DNA from: Puniceicoccales bacterium
Lineage (GTDB): Bacteria > Verrucomicrobiota > Verrucomicrobiia > Opitutales > Oceanipulchritudinaceae
Reading direction: 5' to 3'
Assembly (NCBI GenBank): GCA_030595525.1
Contig: JAUVDD010000012.1
Coordinates: 1-16,133 of the forward strand
Length of the DNA stretch: 16,133 nt
In this document: in pieces, positions 14,860 through 16,133 of the stretch
Numbering within the stretch: position 1 is the first letter of the stretch
Layout of the letters: each line of letters begins with the position of its first letter
Notes under the pieces: generated by a model
Told to the model about the DNA's origin: nothing
Database searches by the model: none
What the model saw: the letters and a program-made list of their open reading frames with translations, nothing else
Position numbers and translations under genes: made by a program

Positions 14860-15689
14860 AGCGCCTCAGGATCAAGATCGAATTGTCCAACCCTTGTAGC
14901 TGGTCCAGTCATCCGCACTTGGTAATTGGAATCGATATTCAATTGGATTTTGCCACCCGGCATGTGTACGGTTATATCGTCACCAACCAATCCCATTCTG
15001 CGGGCAACAGCCCCGGCCGCACTGGAACTGCTGCCACTGGCTAATGTGTAGCCGGCACCGCGTTCCCAAATTTCTATCTGGATATTCTTATCATCAAGAA
15101 TTTTCAGAAACTGAACATTTGTTCTATTTGGGAACAGGGAGTGATTTTCAATTAATGGTCCCAGCTCGTGGGCGATTCCCTGATTTACGTCTTCCATCGG
15201 TAATACACAATGTGGATTCCCAATTGTCGCAGCATACATTTTGTAGGATCTACCATTCAAAACGATATTCTTATCCAAGACTTCTCCCTCGAAATTATTT
15301 ACCGGAATGACCGAAGCATCGAAGGAAACACGTCCCATATCCACTGTAATGGACGAGGCGTCCTTATTTACTACGCAAGTGACAATTCCCCCAGGTGTCT
15401 CTACCGTAAATGGATTGGTTCCCACCAGACCAACGTCTCTTAGATATCGGGCAAAAATCCTTAATCCGTTGCCACTCTTCTCCGCTTCACTCGCGTCCGG
15501 GTTAATGATTCGCAACCCGAAATCGGCGTTTCCTGTGGGCAGTGGACCATACAATATTCCATCCGATCCCAACCCGAAATTCCGATGGCAAATAGTGATA
15601 ACATCCTTATCTACTGGTAATTCAGCCGCGTCTTTCGGGTCTAAAACCAAGTAGTCATTACCGAGGGCATGATATTTGGAAAATCGCAT
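14856..15689 (-). CDS. dapF: diaminopimelate epimerase family protein with both catalytic Cys replaced by Ser
   Basis: A 277-residue DapF-fold protein of normal length (E. coli 274). DapF converts LL- to meso-diaminopimelate for peptidoglycan and lysine using two cysteines as acid and base. The substrate-contact residues are kept: N11 (HALGNDY), N63, G73-N74 (SGNGLR), N158 (GNPHC), N191, E209-R210 (WERGAGYTLAS) and G219. The two catalytic positions are not: residue 72 is Ser in KSGNGLR (canonical CGNG), and residue 218 is Ser in LASGSSSS (canonical ACGTG). Both are encoded by AGT. So the fold and ligand pocket look intact, but the known two-thiol chemistry is impossible. It may be a variant subfamily with another mechanism or substrate, or an inactive paralogue. 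Verrucomicrobiota need a DapF for the DapL pathway, so a second, canonical copy may exist elsewhere. No Shine-Dalgarno sequence precedes the ATG at 15689. Confidence 0.85.
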   Translation of the reverse strand: MRFSKYHALGNDYLVLDPKDAAELPVDKDVITICHRNFGLGSDGILYGPLPTGNADFGLRIINPDASEAEKSGNGLRIFARYLRDVGLVGTNPFTVETPGGIVTCVVNKDASSITVDMGRVSFDASVIPVNNFEGEVLDKNIVLNGRSYKMYAATIGNPHCVLPMEDVNQGIAHELGPLIENHSLFPNRTNVQFLKILDDKNIQIEIWERGAGYTLASGSSSSAAGAVARRMGLVGDDITVHMPGGKIQLNIDSNYQVRMTGPATRVGQFDLDPEAL

Positions 15690-15717
15690 AGTTAAAGAAG
15701 ATAATATTTTAGATTAA

Positions 15718-15740
15718 TCAGGCAATTCCGGTTAACCTGA
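15718..15740. repeat. inverted repeat in the dapF/putA divergent region
   Basis: TCAGG at 15718-15722 and CCTGA at 15736-15740 are inverted arms around a 13-base spacer, and the right part contains the perfect 8-bp palindrome GGTTAACC (15730-15737). It lies 29 bp upstream of dapF and about 95 bp upstream of putA, a place suited to an operator. The arms are short, so chance is possible. Confidence 0.25.
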
Positions 15741-15833
15741 ATAAAGATGGTTGAAGGTTCTGTCCCAGTAGTCAAGAATCACGCTAACTTCGCAGCCAAT
15801 GAGCTGAATGCCTAAATTAAAAATAGTGGTGAA

Positions 15834-16133
15834 ATGACGAATTCTATTATGACTGAGCTTGAAGCAGCAATTCACAGAACTGGGAAGGACTGCTTTGAGG
15901 AAATCCGGGGGAAGCGAATGAGCTTCATGGACCCCAAAGCCTACACTAGCAAACTCATGTGCTGGGCCATGGAGGATCCTGAATTCCGCATAGCCTTGTT
16001 CAGGTTTGTAGATGTATTGCCGGGACTGAAAGACAGTTCCTCTGTAATTAACCATGCACAGGCCTACTTTCGACCTGTCTCACACCGGATTCCTGGGATT
16101 TTGCAATGGGGACTGGATATCAGTCCCTATGGA
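15834..16133 (+). CDS. putA: PutA-type proline dehydrogenase / glutamate semialdehyde dehydrogenase, N-terminal fragment
   Basis: The frame opens after a stop at 15813 and runs off the right edge without a stop, giving the first 100 residues. The segment with LMCWAMEDPEFRIALFRFVDVLPGL, then a helix and LQWGLDISPYG, matches the N-terminal part of bifunctional PutA proteins, which oxidise proline to P5C with an FAD-dependent barrel domain and then to glutamate with an NAD-dependent aldehyde dehydrogenase domain. The enzyme domains themselves lie outside the window, so the bifunctional form is inferred. No DNA-binding ribbon-helix-helix domain is present at the N-terminus, so it is not the autoregulatory enterobacterial type. 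The start is either ATG 15834 (after GTGGTGAA) or ATG 15849. A weak promoter candidate is TTGAAG (15751) and AAGAAT (15774) with a 17-bp spacer. It is divergent from dapF. Confidence 0.8.
   Translation, partial: MTNSIMTELEAAIHRTGKDCFEEIRGKRMSFMDPKAYTSKLMCWAMEDPEFRIALFRFVDVLPGLKDSSSVINHAQAYFRPVSHRIPGILQWGLDISPYG

Noticed and set aside
15732..16055. 107-codon minus-strand frame near the right edge
   Set aside because: It is antisense to the putA N-terminus, which has clear family similarity; the minus-strand product has no recognisable features.
1..16133. tRNA or rRNA genes, CRISPR arrays, insertion sequences, phage or defence genes
   Set aside because: I saw no tRNA-like cloverleaf, no regularly spaced repeats, no transposase or integrase and no known defence protein; the gene content is core metabolism and cell envelope.

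Overview
The window is compact bacterial chromosome of moderate GC content, almost fully coding, with no tRNA, rRNA, insertion sequence, phage gene or CRISPR array that I can see. The best lineage guess is a Verrucomicrobiota bacterium of the Opitutales/Puniceicoccales type. The main clue is the C-terminal Gly-Trp-Ile-Tyr-rich tail on the LamG protein at the left edge, which I associate with secreted proteins of that group. GspG-like prepilins, a menaquinone gene and DapF agree with this but do not prove it. The lineage is inference from recalled family features, not from a search.

Layout from left to right. (1) The 3' part of a surface or secreted protein with a cadherin-like stretch, a LamG domain and an aromatic tail (2-1285, +), meeting tail to tail with a class II tRNA nucleotidyltransferase with an HD domain (1282-2655, -). 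(2) A divergent two-gene regulatory unit: a receiver-PP2C-HATPase protein (2700-4265, +) and, one base later, a STAS anti-sigma factor antagonist (4267-4644, +). Together they form a partner-switching module. (3) A minus-strand pair: short phosphotransacetylase (5773-6846), then a BioD-like/DRTGG protein (4656-5795), which together equal the domains of a long enterobacterial Pta split over two genes. (4) The lipid II flippase MurJ (6989-8509, +). (5) A minus-strand run, transcribed rho, then an uncharacterised 586-residue protein, then hisF (12308 down to 8564). (6) A plus-strand run of three overlapping prepilin-like genes followed by menA (12547-14859). (7) A DapF-family protein in which both catalytic cysteines are serine (14856-15689, -). 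(8) The start of a PutA-type proline catabolic enzyme running off the right edge (15834-16133, +).

Most of the genes are housekeeping: tRNA 3' end formation, acetyl-phosphate metabolism, peptidoglycan export and precursor supply, histidine and menaquinone synthesis, transcription termination and proline catabolism. The parts that deserve attention are the self-contained partner switch, the cysteine-less DapF, the Rho without an N-terminal helical domain or a recognisable aromatic RNP1 motif, the toroid-like unknown upstream of hisF, and the prepilin trio whose third member has a degenerate cleavage site. Two convergent gene pairs have interlocked stop codons, and few starts have a clear Shine-Dalgarno sequence. 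I found no decisive evidence for a wholly new system.
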